Assembly (NCBI RefSeq): GCF_963169125.1
Contig: NC_084802.1
Location: forward strand, 39,640,607-39,704,606
Reading direction: 5' to 3'
Length of the DNA: 64,000 bases
From: Humulus lupulus
Taxonomy: Eukaryota > Streptophyta > Magnoliopsida > Rosales > Cannabaceae
In this document: one piece after another, positions 43,424 to 56,373 of the stretch
How positions within the stretch are numbered: position 1 is the stretch's first letter
Layout: every line of letters starts with the position of its first letter
Notes under the pieces: generated by a model
Told to the model about the DNA's origin: nothing
The model's input: the letters and a program-made list of their open reading frames with translations, nothing else
Databases searched by the model: none
Position numbers and translations under genes: made by a program

Positions 43424-44497
43424 TGTTAAAACAGACTTCAAATCTGTCGTTACAGAATGAGGATTGGTCGCGACAGAAACTAAACACAATAAAAAAAAAA
43501 AACAGTGTGCAAACAATAAAAAACACAATGAATTTTTACAAGGTTCAGAAACCCTTTCGGATAACCAACTCATTGGGGTCACGCCTAGAGAATAAAACCA
43601 ATTAATAAAGAATCACAAGTAAAAAAAATATTGACTTAAACAAAACAAGACTCCCTCTTGAGATTTGTCACAACTTTGCTGCACTTCTCTTCACTAATTT
43701 GATTTTGATTGAAATGCATAACCACTTGAACTCCCTTCAATGGTCAGCGATTGCTTACATCCTCCCGAAGCAAGGCTTGTAAAAGTCTTCTCCTGAAGAC
43801 CTTAAGAGTTGTGTTCAAACTACAAACTATATTCAACACATGACTGTGATATAGAACACACCACAAGACTAAACAATCAGTTTACTGCAAGATCACGTGA
43901 ACAATGTGATCTTGTATACAAACTATGAACTCTCACAAATATTACAATTCACTCAACAAAACAATACACCAAAGAGTTCACTTTTTCTCAAAGCCCTAGT
44001 AGACTATTTATAGAGACCATTTAGCCATCAGAAGGGCCGAGAAAGAATCCACAATAAAAGCAAGAACATTCTATGATATTCTTGATTGATGAAGATTTGT
44101 CAATCAATTGACTATGTTCAGCCAGCCAAGCAAACCGTGGGGACAGCTTATACCTGAGTCAGATAAGAATTTTCTAAAAATAGAAAATAAGCAATTACCT
44201 CTCTAGGATTTTATTTCATGCAGTCAACCATTCTTGGAGAGTACGAAAATTAACACAGGGAAATCCATAAATGAATTCAGCTAAGCCACATAATATTTTC
44301 CTCATAAAACCAAGATAAACATTATTCTTTTAAACATATTGTGAATATAAATATAAATAAGGAATATTTGCAAATCCTACCAAATAATCCAAGATATTTA
44401 AACCCAAAAATCATAATGAAAAAGGAATTTAAATCAGATTTTAAATAAAATAAAATAAAAAGACATTTCCATAAATTTGTCAATTTAGGATTTTACA
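43424..44497 (-). repeat. 3' LTR of a Sirevirus-like copia, 1074 bp
   Basis: On the minus strand it starts TGTAAAATCC at 44497, directly after the purine-rich AAAGGAAGAAAT, and ends GTTTTAACA at 43424. Next to it, in element order, lies an env-like gene relic, as in Sireviruses. The 5' LTR and pol are not in this window, so it is the 3' fragment of a larger element. Confidence 0.6.
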
Positions 44498-44895
44498 ATT
44501 TCTTCCTTTGACAATTTTATAGACAAGGCATATCTATTTTTTTTAAAAAGAAACCATGCAAGAAACATGTTAGTGCTTAATCCAACAAATATAATAAAGA
44601 GTCACAAAATGACTCCCTCTGACAAATATAATCTAGGCACATAACAAAAAACAAGCAACCAACATAGTTCAAACAGAAACAAAAAGAACCAAAAAATGAG
44701 AGTACGCTCTCTCTCTCTCCCCTCATTGTCTAAAGAAATGCCAAATGATAAAAAGAAACAGGACAAAATAGACCTTTAGTGTTCTTTTACATTTATTAAA
44801 AGAAGATAAAAATAGATGGAGAGGAACTAAAACTGTCAAGGGCTGGAGCAATGGAGGCATGAGAATTGTCAGGGAAGCCAGGATGTGGTGCTGAG
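44498..44895 (-). other. 3' untranslated part of the Sirevirus-like element
   Basis: Lies between the env-like frame and the 3' LTR. The end of the env-like frame probably extends here (44895 to about 44820) once the solo LTR at 44896-46042 is taken out. A short CT run is at 44709-44720. CTGAG at 44891-44895 is the TSD of that LTR. Confidence 0.45.
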
Positions 44896-46042
44896 TATTA
44901 TATTTTAATATAATGTTTCATTGATTAAATAAGTGTTACAAAAGTGATTATTTAATCTAGTAGGAGAATGTTATATTATCTCATATAATATAATATTAGA
45001 TTAAATAATGTGACAAAATGTGATTTGTCACACATTGTAAGATATTATTGAGAGTCACAAAATTGGACACATATGTGTGTCTAAATGTGACATATTTTGA
45101 AGTTACAAAATCAGTTACAAATTTGTAACTCCCAAATATTACCCAATAATGTGTATATTATATGTTACACATTTGAGATTGGATTTCATAAAGCCATTAT
45201 AAAATATGGCTGTTGGAGATATGATTTTAACCCCAATAATGTGTTTTGGGAGTTACAAAGTCATTTGGGAGGGTTTGGAACTATTTGGAAAAATAGCACA
45301 TTTTCAAGTGCCGAAAATGGGCTGTGGCCGCGGGCTGGGGGACAGAAAGCAGTGGCCGCGGCCACAGGTGCATTTCAGGCCAAATTTTCAATTTTTTCCA
45401 AATGTGTTGAACGGTTCTAAAAACCCAAATAACTCTCAAATCTCAATTTTAATTCTATATTAATCCAATTAAACACTGATAACAGCTATGGAGGTTGGTG
45501 GAATTTGAAATCCAAATGGTATCTCAAACTCTATAAATAGGAGCCTAATGCTCACTTGTATGACACATCATTTTTTATCCACAAAGCACTTGGCTGAAAA
45601 ATACACCACAGAGGCTTGATAATTCCATAAAGTTATTTCCTAGAGAGATCCCTCAGTGCTTAGAGAATAGGGGGAAATAAGCTTTTGGACAAAGGTTTTG
45701 AACCTTGTTCAAGTTGGTGATCCCCACTACTCTAGACTTTGGTTGAGTGTGAGTTTGTGTTTTCCATTGATCTTTTCATTCAGTTGTTCTTCTTGTATTA
45801 TTATTGTATTGAGTTTGTAATGCTCTTCTTCTATTTCCATTTACATATTTATTGGTATCTTTTGTTTTAGAGTTTTAGTTCTAATAATTCTCTTCTTTCT
45901 CTCTTTTCTACATTTACTTGTATTGTTGGTCATTGAGTTGTAAACCTATTTATCTATCATCTTGTCCATTGTATTCTTTGCATAGAGTTATATTTTTGGT
46001 TTTTCCACTTTTCCATTGAGCAATAAAATATATTCTCTAACA
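44896..46042 (+). mobile_element. Solo copia LTR, 1147 bp
   Basis: Flanked by a perfect TSD CTGAG (44891-44895 and 46043-46047). It is homologous in inverse orientation to the LTR of copia B (48596-49705), sharing the TTATATTTTAA.ATAATG start, TGATTAAATAAGTGTTACA, a TATA-like CTATAAATAGGAGCC (about 45531), AATAAGCTTTTGGACAAAGG and a CTAACA end. Its first two bases are TA instead of TG. It has no interior. It lies inside the env-like gene of the Sirevirus-like element. Confidence 0.88.
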
Positions 46043-47767
46043 CTGAGTGTCTTCCAAGGCAGTGAAACGCTTGGAGAGGTTGGAAATTCCTGTCTGGACA
46101 ACAGTAAGACTGGTATGAACATAAGGAGAATCAGGCTCGACATCTCCAGTCATAGAAACCATCAAGGAAATGCCTTTGGACTTTTTAGTCGAGGTAGAAG
46201 CGCTGTCATCTTTGACTGTGTACGTAGAGCCAGCCAAAGGAGGGACCAGAGACTCATAAGACATCTTCAAAGGACGTTGGATGTCCAAAAATTTGTAAAT
46301 GATATTTGGAAACATCAAGTGTTGGCCTTTGCACTTTGCACCACCCAAAGAGACTATTTGATCAAAGATTGCAAAAGCATGATCAATAGTAATACCGGTC
46401 CTGACTTTAAACATATAGAAGGCATGTCTTGAGTGATCGTCAAGGAGTGAGTGGTGGGACGCCAATTGCTCATTGCAAACTTGAAAAGAGCACCATAATA
46501 GTGTGTAATGTCTGAGACCTTGAGGGAAGTATTTGGTTCTTACACCATAGCTTGGCCAACCAATTCAGACAGAACTTGATCATTTGCAAATTCAACAGAA
46601 TCATCATAGTCCACTGAGACTAGATTGAGGTCTCAAGCAATTTCAGCATGGCCAAATTTATACCAATGCTCTCTAACATAGACCTTTTAAAACATAAAGG
46701 GTTTAGTATCAAATAATTCATCCTTCAAGTTGGTATAAATTCTTGAACCACTCGAGGAACATACCCATCAAAACCAGACAAAGATCGTAACTCGCCCCTT
46801 TCTTCTATTGTAAGCAAGACTCCAAATACCTGATGAGGTGAAAATAGAAAATTACGTTCACTAATGAAATTCATATGCTCATAAAAATGCATATTTTTCT
46901 CATTACCATTAAAGCAATAAGTAAGTGGAAGAGCCTTGAAAGAAGAACCTGAAGAGCGAATTAGAGTGCCCTTGCCTTTGGTGCTTTCGGTTGATAGCTC
47001 GGGAAAGGTCAATGGCTTTTTGCCTTTTGGATTAGATGCCACATGAATGGTTTGTGATGGATCTTCTTCAGATTATGACTCATCCTCAGATTCTTCAAAA
47101 AAAGGATCTTCTTGATGTTCTTCATGAATCGGCTCAGTCAAGGATGGATCAAGTTCAGGAATGGAGTCTTCATTTTCAAGAGAGACATCCTATGAGGAAG
47201 TACAAGCAGGAGGATTAATGTTTGCCTTCTTTTTGAACCTGGAAAGTGGAGTGGAATCTGAGATGGAGATAGCCCCTTTCACATGGGTCACTTTTGCCTT
47301 CTTGGACTGCTTGGGACTAGCGGGCTAAGATTTTCACTTGCTCTTCGATTTGGATTTCAGCACATCATAAATAAAGAGGACTCGGAGAGCTGGGCAGAGG
47401 GATCGGTCTCTGCATCTGCTGAGACACACTGTTGTGGGTTAAGGACGGTCTTGGCTGAGACTTTTGGTGAGGCAAGTGGAACCGCCGAGGATGGGCTCTT
47501 CTACACATTGAGGTCAGGAAAGGTCACGCCTTTACTGGAAGCACTGGCCAACAGAGAACCACCAGGACCTAGAAGAGCAAGGACATTCTTCATTGTTGTT
47601 GCTTTGGGTCGATGACCTAGATAAGCTGAGACGACAGGAGGAGAAGCAATTGAGACAGGCGGAATGGAAGCTGGGGCTGGTGGAGTGACGGAGGGAACCT
47701 TCTCGGTAGTGGTCTTCTTTTGAGGAACCGTTGTCTTAGAGGTGGAACCATGTTCTCTTGTCTTCAT
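46043..47767 (-). pseudogene. Env-like (retrotransposon-associated) gene relic
   Basis: Three successive minus-strand frames: 47767-47501 (MKTREHGSTSKTT, Pro/Thr-rich), 47042-46725 (GEL.SLSGFDGYVPRVVQEF) and 46465-46043 (HSRHAFYMFKVRTGITIDHA, then KSKGISLMVSMTGDVEPDSP). They are separated by stops. The middle motif resembles the YVP.IV.EF signature of plant transposon/env-like proteins found 3' of pol in Sirevirus-type copia elements. Position upstream of a 3' LTR on the same strand supports this. The protein's function is unknown even in intact elements. I recognise it by pattern only. Confidence 0.5.
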
Positions 47768-48595
47768 GGCTTGCTACAAGAAGACAAATGAAAACACAAA
47801 GAAGAAAGCTATTAAACCCTAGGCACAAGTTAGCAAAAATTGAAACAAGAAACACTTAGCACCAAAAGCATTAGGATTCCGAATATATACAGAATTCGGT
47901 GAACAAAAGTGGCAATTTTGAAAATGGGTAACCAAAAAGCAGGGGAAACCAAATTAGTGATTAATGCCAAAAATATCTCCTTTTATAAAATATTCTCTCA
48001 CACCAAAAGATTGGAAAACTTTTCAATGATTTCGAATATAATGAGATAAAACAAAAAATTGCTTTCCATTTTTATTTCAATTTTTTCTAGTACATGGTCA
48101 AACAATAAAAAAAAAAATTTATTTTTTTATATAGAAAAACTAAATTGTCAAAATAAGATAAGATCCAATTTCCATATCATATGTGTCCTTGTAAATGTCA
48201 AGTCATATGCAAGAGAAATAAGATAATCATTTAAAAAAAAATAGAGACTGAATAACATAATTAGAATATTAAGGTATGATGATAAAAATGATCCGAAAAA
48301 AAGTATATACCAGCCACAAAAAATATTTAATCAAATCAATATGTGTATGAGGCTTACAATATATCGTACACAGTTTCGACAACAGACATTTGTGTGAGCA
48401 TGTGTAAGTAAAGAAAATTGGCGTTTCTTTTGAGCCTTTTTGAGCAAGGGTCATTACCCATGTTAGGCAATATTAACATTTTTCCAATTGTAACCATAAT
48501 GGAGGCTATGACTCTCATACTGATGGTAGCCATTTACACTGGTAGAGTATCATCCATTATAATTGCTAATTACCTGCTAACTACCTCTAATATAA
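47768..48595. other. AT-rich stretch without recognised gene
   Basis: Probably the spacer upstream of the env-like frame plus the flank of copia B. No coding region is supported. It borders the copia B 3' LTR at 48596. Confidence 0.4.
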
Positions 48596-49705
48596 TGTTA
48601 GGAAAATATGTATTTGTCTCAATGGAAATGGTAAGAAAATTACAACTCTATGCAAAAATATTACAATAGACAAGGATTGATTAAATAAAATGGTACAAAC
48701 TCTAAGCAAAAGATTACAAATAAAGTAAAGTGTTTGAAACAAAAGAAAAGAAAAGATTACAACTCTTAAACAAGAAATACAAGTAAATAGAGAAGAAGAA
48801 TATAAAGATGAAAAGCAATAGAATGAAAGAAAGGAACAAGAAACAAAAGATAAAAAACTCTCACTCACACTACCAAAGTGAAGAGTGTTGGGGATCACCA
48901 ACTTGAACAAGGTTTGAAACCTTTGTCCAAAAGCTTATTTCCCACCTAACTCAAGCACTAAGGGATCTCTCACAGATTATAGGAAATGCTTTCTGAAATT
49001 ATCAAGCATCAAGGCTCCTATTTATAGAGTTTAGAGACATCCTTTGAATTTCAAATTCCGCCAACCCACATGGCTGTTACCAATGATTAATTGGTTTTTT
49101 ATGGAATTAAAAATGAGATTTTGGAGCTATTCAAGTTTTTGGAACTGTTCAACAAAGATTGAAAAAAAATGAAAATTTGGTCAGAAATACATTTGTCCGC
49201 AACCACTGCTCTCTGTCCCATGGGCCGCGGCCACCAACATTATGTGGCCGTGGCCACTGACCAATTTTAGCACTTGAAAATGTGCTGTTTTTCCAAACGG
49301 TTCCAAACCCTCCCAAATGATTTTGTAACCCCCAAAACACATTATTGGGGTTAAAATCATATCTCTAGTCATTTCACATATGGCTTTTATGAAATTCATC
49401 TCAATATTGTGTAACAACAAATTTACACAATAAAGGGTAAATTTTGGAAGTTACAAATTTGTAGCTGAATTTGTAACACCAAATATGTTACATATTTGGA
49501 TATTTCTCATATATCTAAATATTATAACTCTCTATTATATGTTACAATATGTGACACTCTTTGTCACATTTATTTAATCTAAAACATTATATTATAATAT
49601 AATATTACATTATATTATAAAATAATATAACATTCCCCCACTAGATTAAATAGTTATCTTATTGTAACACTTATTTAATCAATCATTATATTTTAAAATA
49701 TAACA
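48596..49705 (-). repeat. 3' LTR of copia B, 1110 bp
   Basis: On the minus strand TGTTATATTTTAAAATATAA at 49705 to CCTAACA at 48596. It is preceded by the purine tract AAGTGGGGGATA. It contains a TATA-like CTATAAATAGGAGCC (about 49027-49013) and a GGCCGCGGCC block (49200-49265). Confidence 0.9.
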
Positions 49706-50379
49706 TATCCCCCACTTGATTAAATAAGAACTCTCTCTTATAGGAGTCATTGCATTAGTGCATAAAGTAAAGTGTTTTTCAACTTGAAGTTTACTATAGT
49801 GTAATTATCACAAAATTTGTCGAAAATTTGGTTGCACTAGGCAGGCATTGAACCATCTTTTCATGATAACAAATCGGTGATAACACACACACCTTTGCGA
49901 TGTTCACTTGAGACCTCTATGTCTTGCTTTGCACCGTTAATGACCATGTGCACTTTTCCATTCATGGACGTTCATGAGAATACTCCCAATTCTCATGAGA
50001 GGCGGCACCACCCCTAGGTCCATATAGGTAGAATTCTTACAGTATTTTGTTACAAAAAATACTTGACTTCACAAGATTGAATTATATTAAAAAAACTTTT
50101 CGGTTTTAACCCTCAACTTGGTAACTCACAAGTACTCAATATCTCAGATGGGACTTGTTTTGAGTACAACTAATATTCACTTGATTAACTTGTTGTTACC
50201 TATTGAACCTAACACTAGTTAAATAACTAGTGTTAAGATAGGTTACCATCAATCGTGAATCTCTTTAGGGAGTTTAAGTCCCATCCCTTTAGATGATGCA
50301 GCCACTAAATCCATCGTTAGTGGCTTAGTGAAAGGATCTGCAAGATTTTCACTTTTTCTCACATAGGATATTGAGATGA
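49706..50379 (-). other. 3' untranslated region of copia B
   Basis: Lies between the RNase H stop region and the polypurine tract. No additional frame is supported. Confidence 0.55.
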
Positions 50380-53300
50380 TCATCTTTGAATCAATTCTCT
50401 TACATATCCATGTCTTAGACTAATGTGTCTAGACTTCCCATTGTACACTTCGCTGTATGCTCTAGCCAATGTCACTTGGCTATCACAATGTATCGATATA
50501 GTAGATACATTCTCTTTGATTAGGGGTATCTCTATCAACAGATCCCTTAACCATTCGGCCTCTTTTTCGGTAGCAGCCTGAGCTATAAACTCTGCGTCCA
50601 TAGTGGAATGAGATATACAGGTTTGTTTCTTGGAGCCCCAAGAAATTTCACCCCCATCAAGTGTAAATACCCAACCAGTTGTGAACAAGTTGTCCCCAAG
50701 ATTGGATATCCATCTTGCATCTGTATATCCTTCTAAGATTGAAGGAAATTTGGAGTAGTGAAGGCTTAGTCCTTTGGTTTTCTTGAGATAACCTAGGACT
50801 CTTCTAATAGCCTTCCAGTGATCCACACTTAGATTACTTGTAAACCTACTAAGTTTACTCACCGCAAATGCTATATCAGGTCTAGTACATTGGGCAACGT
50901 ACATTAAACTCCCTATAGCACTAGTGTACTCCAATTGAGCCACCGCTCGTCCTTCATTCTTCTCTAGTTTTACACTATGATCGAATGGAGTATTGGCATC
51001 TTTAACCTTGAGATGGTTAAATTTGTTCAATACTTTCTCAACATAGTGGGCTTGACCCAACGCAAAACCCCCACTATGTTTCTTTACTTTGATACAAAGT
51101 ATGGTGTCAACTTCTCCAAGATCTTTCATCTTGAAGGTTGATGATAGAAACATCTTCGTTTCTTCTATCCCTTTCATGCTATCACTTAGAATAAGCATGT
51201 CATCCACATATAAGCAAACAATGACACATATCCCTTACAAGTTTAGGAATACAAACACTTGTCTCCATTGTTATGTCTAAACCCATTAGGCATGCTGGCT
51301 TGATCAAATTTCTCATGCCATTGCTTAGGAGCTTATTTCAATCCATATAAGGATTTTACAAGTCTACATACTTTATGTTCATATTTTGGTAGGACAAACC
51401 CTTCGGGTTGTTCCATATAGACCTCCTCATTGAGGTCACCATTAAGGAATGACGTTTTGACATCCATTGATGAACATACAAGTTGTGTATAGAAGCTAAA
51501 GCGAACAAAATTCTTATAGAAGTTGTTCTTGCAACAGGCGCATAGGTATCGAAATAATCGATACCCTCTTTAGGCCTAAACCCTTTAGCTACTAATCTAG
51601 CTTTAAAGGTTTGGATAGTGCCGTCAGTATGGTATTTTCTCCTAAATACCCACTTACACTCAATTGGCTTAGACCCCGGTGGGAGTTCTACCAATTCCCA
51701 AGTGTTGTTGGAAAGAATGGAATCTATCTCATCATTGATGGCTTCTTTCCAAAATGCATTATCTCTCGATTGCATAACTTCTCTATAAGTCTTAGGATCA
51801 TCCTCAACGAGAAGTACAATAGGGATTTTCTTAATGACTTCCTCTCTATTTCCTTCTACCATGTAGAATGAAATTCGTTGAGAATCTATCTCATCCACTA
51901 CTAGTTTTTTCTCCTTCTTAAGTCTTTGACTTCTTCTAAGTTAAAAGGGCTGTTTTACATTCTTTTGAGAATCAACTTTGGATGTAGAAGCTTGAGAATT
52001 GTTCTCATATAACAAATTCTCTTTTAGAGATGTTGAAGCTTGAGAATTGTTGTCACATAACATGTTCTCAAAGAATTCAACTTCTCTAGATTCAATCACA
52101 ATATTAGACTCTAAGTCTAATAGCCTATAAGCTTTACTATTGTTGGCATAACCAACAAAAGCACACTTTTATGGCTCTTGAACCTAACTTTGTTCTATTA
52201 GGTTCGTTTTTCTTGCAATATGCAAGACACCCCCACACTTTGAAGTACCCTTTGTTGGGTTTTCTTCCTTTCCATAACTCATATGGAGATATCTCATTTT
52301 TCTTCATTGGTATTCGATTAAGAATGTGACAAGCGGTGAATAACGCTTCACCCCATAAGTTGAAATATAACTTAGAAAACACCAACATAGAATTTACCAT
52401 CTCTAGATAAGTCCTATTTTTCCTTTTGGCAACACCATTGTGTTGTGGTGTATAAGGTGCGGTGCACTCATGAATTATACCACTTTCTTCACAAAATGTA
52501 TTGAATTCATTAGAGAAGTACTCTCCCCCTCTATCATTTCTTAGCACCTTAATCTTTTTATTTAGTTGATTTTCAACTTCTAATTTATATAATTTAAAAG
52601 CATCAAAAGTTTCATCTTTATGCTTTAAAAGAAACACATAGGTATATCTACTAAAATCATCTATAAAATTAAGAAAATACCTTTTACCACCTCTAGTTAA
52701 AACACTATTTAATTCACAAAGATTACTATGGATTAAATCTAGTAAATTAGATGATCTTTCTACTCTAGGAAATGGTTTCTTAATCATTTTTGACTTAACA
52801 CATGTTTCACATTTACCATAGTTTTCATATTGCATGCAATCATACCACATTTTACTACTCTTTTCATGGTTGAAAAACCTATCTGCAATAGTCTAAGATG
52901 CCACAAAAATAAAGAATCATACTCAACAATATATGCGGAATTAGCATTTTTATTGATAACATTGAAAGTTACATCATTGGTGCACAATTTAACCATACCC
53001 TCACAAGATTACCCTTTTCCGAAAAATACATTTGATTTGGTAAGTATAAGTTTACCGGACTCAAAAACAGCTTTAATACCGGGCTTGCCAAGAAAATCAC
53101 CACTTACCAAGTTTCTACTCATTTTGGGAACATAAAGTACATTCACTAATGTAACTTTCTTGCCGGAGGTGAAAAAGACTTCAATGGTACCTTTGCCAAG
53201 TACCTTAGATTTTCCCTCATTGCCCATTTGAATCTCATGGTTGCCCTTTGACTCTTCAAAGGTCTTGAACAATGATTTTTCATGGGTGACATGGACGGTG

Positions 53301-53445
53301 GCACATGTATCATACCACCACCCTTTCACCTTGCCTTGGATCGCATTCACCTCACTAAGGGTAGCAACTATGTTTTCCTCTTGAGTTGCATTCACCTTAG
53401 GTCCTTGCTGGTCTTTTCTATGCCTACACCCTCTAGCATAGTGAC
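50380..53445 (-). pseudogene. Copia B polyprotein: PR, IN, RT, RNase H
   Basis: Order on the minus strand: the rest of the zinc knuckle (YARGCRHRK, next to the TSD); protease WWYDTCATVHVT, in which DTGA has become DTCA; the integrase zinc region (LWHLRLLQIG, CETCVKSK) and core (FIDDFSRYTYVF, RNDRGGEY, HNGVAKRKNR); reverse transcriptase ([31 protein letters not shown]); and RNase H ([29 protein letters not shown]). Stops and frameshifts occur near 53009, 52850, 52140, 51940, 51400 and 51215. It is therefore inactive. Confidence 0.9.
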
Positions 53446-55795
53446 TGTAGCGTCCCAAATTTGCTAACAAGGCTTAGGGCCTTGATTGGCGTGCTTGGAG
53501 GGCAATAATTGATTTATTTTGTTAATATGTGAATTTGATAAGTATGTGATTAGAAATGCATGTTTAGGTGAATTAAATATGCATGTGGGGCCCATTTGGT
53601 TGCTAGGGGCATATTTGTAATTTTAGCCCGTTGAGGGCATAAATGCAATATTTATGTATATTGTGACTGATACCACGTGTGAGTTGTGATATAATTGTGT
53701 TGCACGATCTGAGACGATCCTAGGGAGCAGTTTAGCTGGAAAGTCACAACGTGGTCAAATACTCGTCTTGGGAGGAGCCTAGGGGTATTTTGGGTATGTA
53801 ATATGGGTTTTGGATTTATTAAGTATCAGGTAGTAATTTAGTAATGATTCGAGTATGCTGGGATTAACGGGAACTTTTAGGTATACTCGAGGACTTAGCG
53901 GAATTTGGGTGAAATGACGAAATTGCCCTTGAGGTTAGTATAAGAATTTTATTAGGGGAAAGGGCAAAATGGTAATTTGGCCTTAAGAGGTCATTCATGT
54001 TTCTTTTACACTTAGGCTTATTCATGATTTTTCTGCTGGAAGTCTAGAGAGAACCAAACTAGAAGGAAGGTGAAGAAGAGCTAATCTTCTTTGGGGTCAA
54101 GGAAGGATCTCAAGGCTGAAGTTGGGGAAACTAGAGTCAAGCATAGGCCAAGCTTAATTCAGAGGTAAGGTTTCATCTCTGGTTATGAGTTTCCTTGAAT
54201 GTTTTGAGAGTTTGGGTTGAGTACTGAAAATTGGATTTGTGGCTTAGTGATTGTGAAGTTCAGCTTGGGAATCAAGGGATTTATGCTTGGAGTTGGACTT
54301 GGAGGTAGCTCAAGGTCGAGATTCTGCTTGAGGTAAGGATTCCACGCATCTTTGAAGTTTATTTGCTGGTGTGGTATAAGTTTTCTGAAGGGTGGTTTAA
54401 GTTTTATAAAGTGTGGTTTAAGTTTTGTAAAGTTTTAAACCACTAGGTGATTCTTGGGTTTGATTGTGTGTTTGGGCTTGTTGTTGTTGTTTCTGAGTTG
54501 CCATACTGTTTATTTGAGATTTTAGGTCGAATTGGGACTTAGGTGCACCTTGGTATTGATTTGGAAGAGTTTTGGCTCGGGAAAAATGTTGGGAAAAACC
54601 TAGTATTATGGGTTCGCGTATGAGCGCCGCGGCCCTGTTCTTCCGTGCCACGACGCTAGGTTGAATCAGGACAGGGGAAGCTTGTTGGGCGTCGCGGCCC
54701 CTATAGGGCTGTGTTGTGGGGCTAGGCCAATTTCAGGAGATGGGAATTTGTGTTTTTTGGGTTTTGGCTCAGGGGGCTTGGGGGACGCTTTCGCTACCTT
54801 GTGTGGGGAAACGGGAGGATCCGAGAGCACGGGATTGGTTCTGAGGGGTGAATATGAATTGGTTAGTAATGAGAGTGTTATGTATGTGTTGTGACTAGGT
54901 TTTCAGCGAGGCTCAGGTTAGAGGACTGTGCTCGGGATTTCGGTGCTCAAGAAGCTCGGAACACAGGTAAGAAAACTGTTGTACCCGTAGAGCAGGGCAA
55001 AGCCCATAGTTGTGTTGCAGGGCACGACCCTATATGATTGTGTGCAGGGCGTAGCCCCATTGATTATGTTAATACATGTTTAAGTATTTGTTTAATTATT
55101 CTATGTGTGCATATATGTGAATGAATGGCAAGATCCGGGAACGGTGAAGGCCGAGAACGGCAAGGACCGGGAATGGCGAAGGCCGAGAACAGTAAGGGAC
55201 CAGGAGCAGCGTTTAGCACGTGGAGTGCGAGTTGCCAGGGTGAGACCCTAAAGGATACCTGGGATATCCTCACAGAGCAGACCGCGAACCCAAGAACTGG
55301 TAGAGCGCCTGGGATGACATGGTCGTATGTGTTTAGCCTGTGGCAGATTTGTTATATGCTGAATGATTGATATGCATGTGTTATTTATTTGTGTGGAGTT
55401 TTCTTGCTGGGCTTCGGCTCACGGGTGCTCTGTGGTGCAGGTAAGGACAAGGGGAAAGTCGACCAACCATGAGTACGGAGAGTGTGAAGCGACGCGTACA
55501 TGTCTGGTCTGCCTGGCTGCCACGGCCAGGGGTATTTTTTTGGGAGATGTTTTGTACTAAATCTTATTTTGTCGTGTAGTCGACTTTAATCATATTGTGA
55601 GTTGTAAATATTTATAAGCAATATTTTTGGATCCCGAATGTTAAACGCTTTATAATTTTCAAAGAATGACTACATTTTCAAATTGTGTGATTTTAATACA
55701 GTTTAGTTACACTTTTGACCTAAAGTCTTGCCTAGCAAGTTAAATGCACATTTTAAACTCACTTAGTAACGGCTCTAAGGTAGTAAGGCGTTACA
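53446..55795 (+). mobile_element. Solo gypsy LTR, 2350 bp, in copia B gag
   Basis: TGTAGCGTCCC to AAGGCGTTACA with a perfect TSD GTGAC (53441-53445 and 55796-55800). It splits the gag zinc knuckle between CFVCGKKGH and YARGC. It is related to the LTRs at 29299 and 59859: shared start AAATTTGCTAA..GGCTTAGGGCCTTGATT, CAGGTAAGAAAAC at 54965, CTTGCTGGGCTTCGGCTCAC at 55403. No internal genes. Confidence 0.93.
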
Positions 55796-56373
55796 GTGAC
55801 CCTTTTTCCCACACACAAAGCAAGGACCTTTCTCGCCCTTAAACTTGTTTGGGTTGGTTTTTGGACCCAAGGATTTGTCGTTACCCTTTTTCCTTTTGTT
55901 TTTGGGATGTTTTGGTTGTGATACCGCATTTGCTTTGGAAGTCTCTCCATTAGACCCCTCTACAAGTTTATCTCTACATATCAATTCCTCCTCAATTCGA
56001 ATATGTTTTTGGATTTCCTCCAAAGAATAATCCTCATTTTTATGAAGGATTCCTTTCCTATAGCTCTTCCAAGTTGGTGGTAATTTAGCCACTATAGCAC
56101 CAACTTGAAAGGCCTCGGGAAGCTCAATCTTTAACACTTTGAATTTGTTAACAATTATTTGCAATTCATGTATTTGAGGAAGGATAGGTTTATCACCAAA
56201 AAATTTGAAATCAAAGTATTGAGATATCATAAAAATTTTGGTACCTTCCTCTTCCGCCTTGAACTTTGTCTCAAGTGCGTCCCATATCTCCTTTGCCAAT
56301 TTGGTCTCGGTGTAGAGGTCATAGAGCCTATCGGAAAGAGCATTGAGGATATGACTCCTACAAAGGAGATTGT
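55796..56373 (-). pseudogene. Copia B gag, middle and C-terminal part
   Basis: A long open frame beginning at the composite junction (LLCRSHILNALSDRLYDLY). It continues through UBN2-type gag sequence (AKEIWDALETKFKAEEEG, LPEAFQVGAIVAKLPPTW, KHIRIEEELICRD) and a basic linker to the first half of a CCHC knuckle (CFVCGKKGH). The reading frame is intact, so both interruptions are by insertion and not decay. It joins 63596-63806 upstream and 53445 downstream. Confidence 0.9.
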
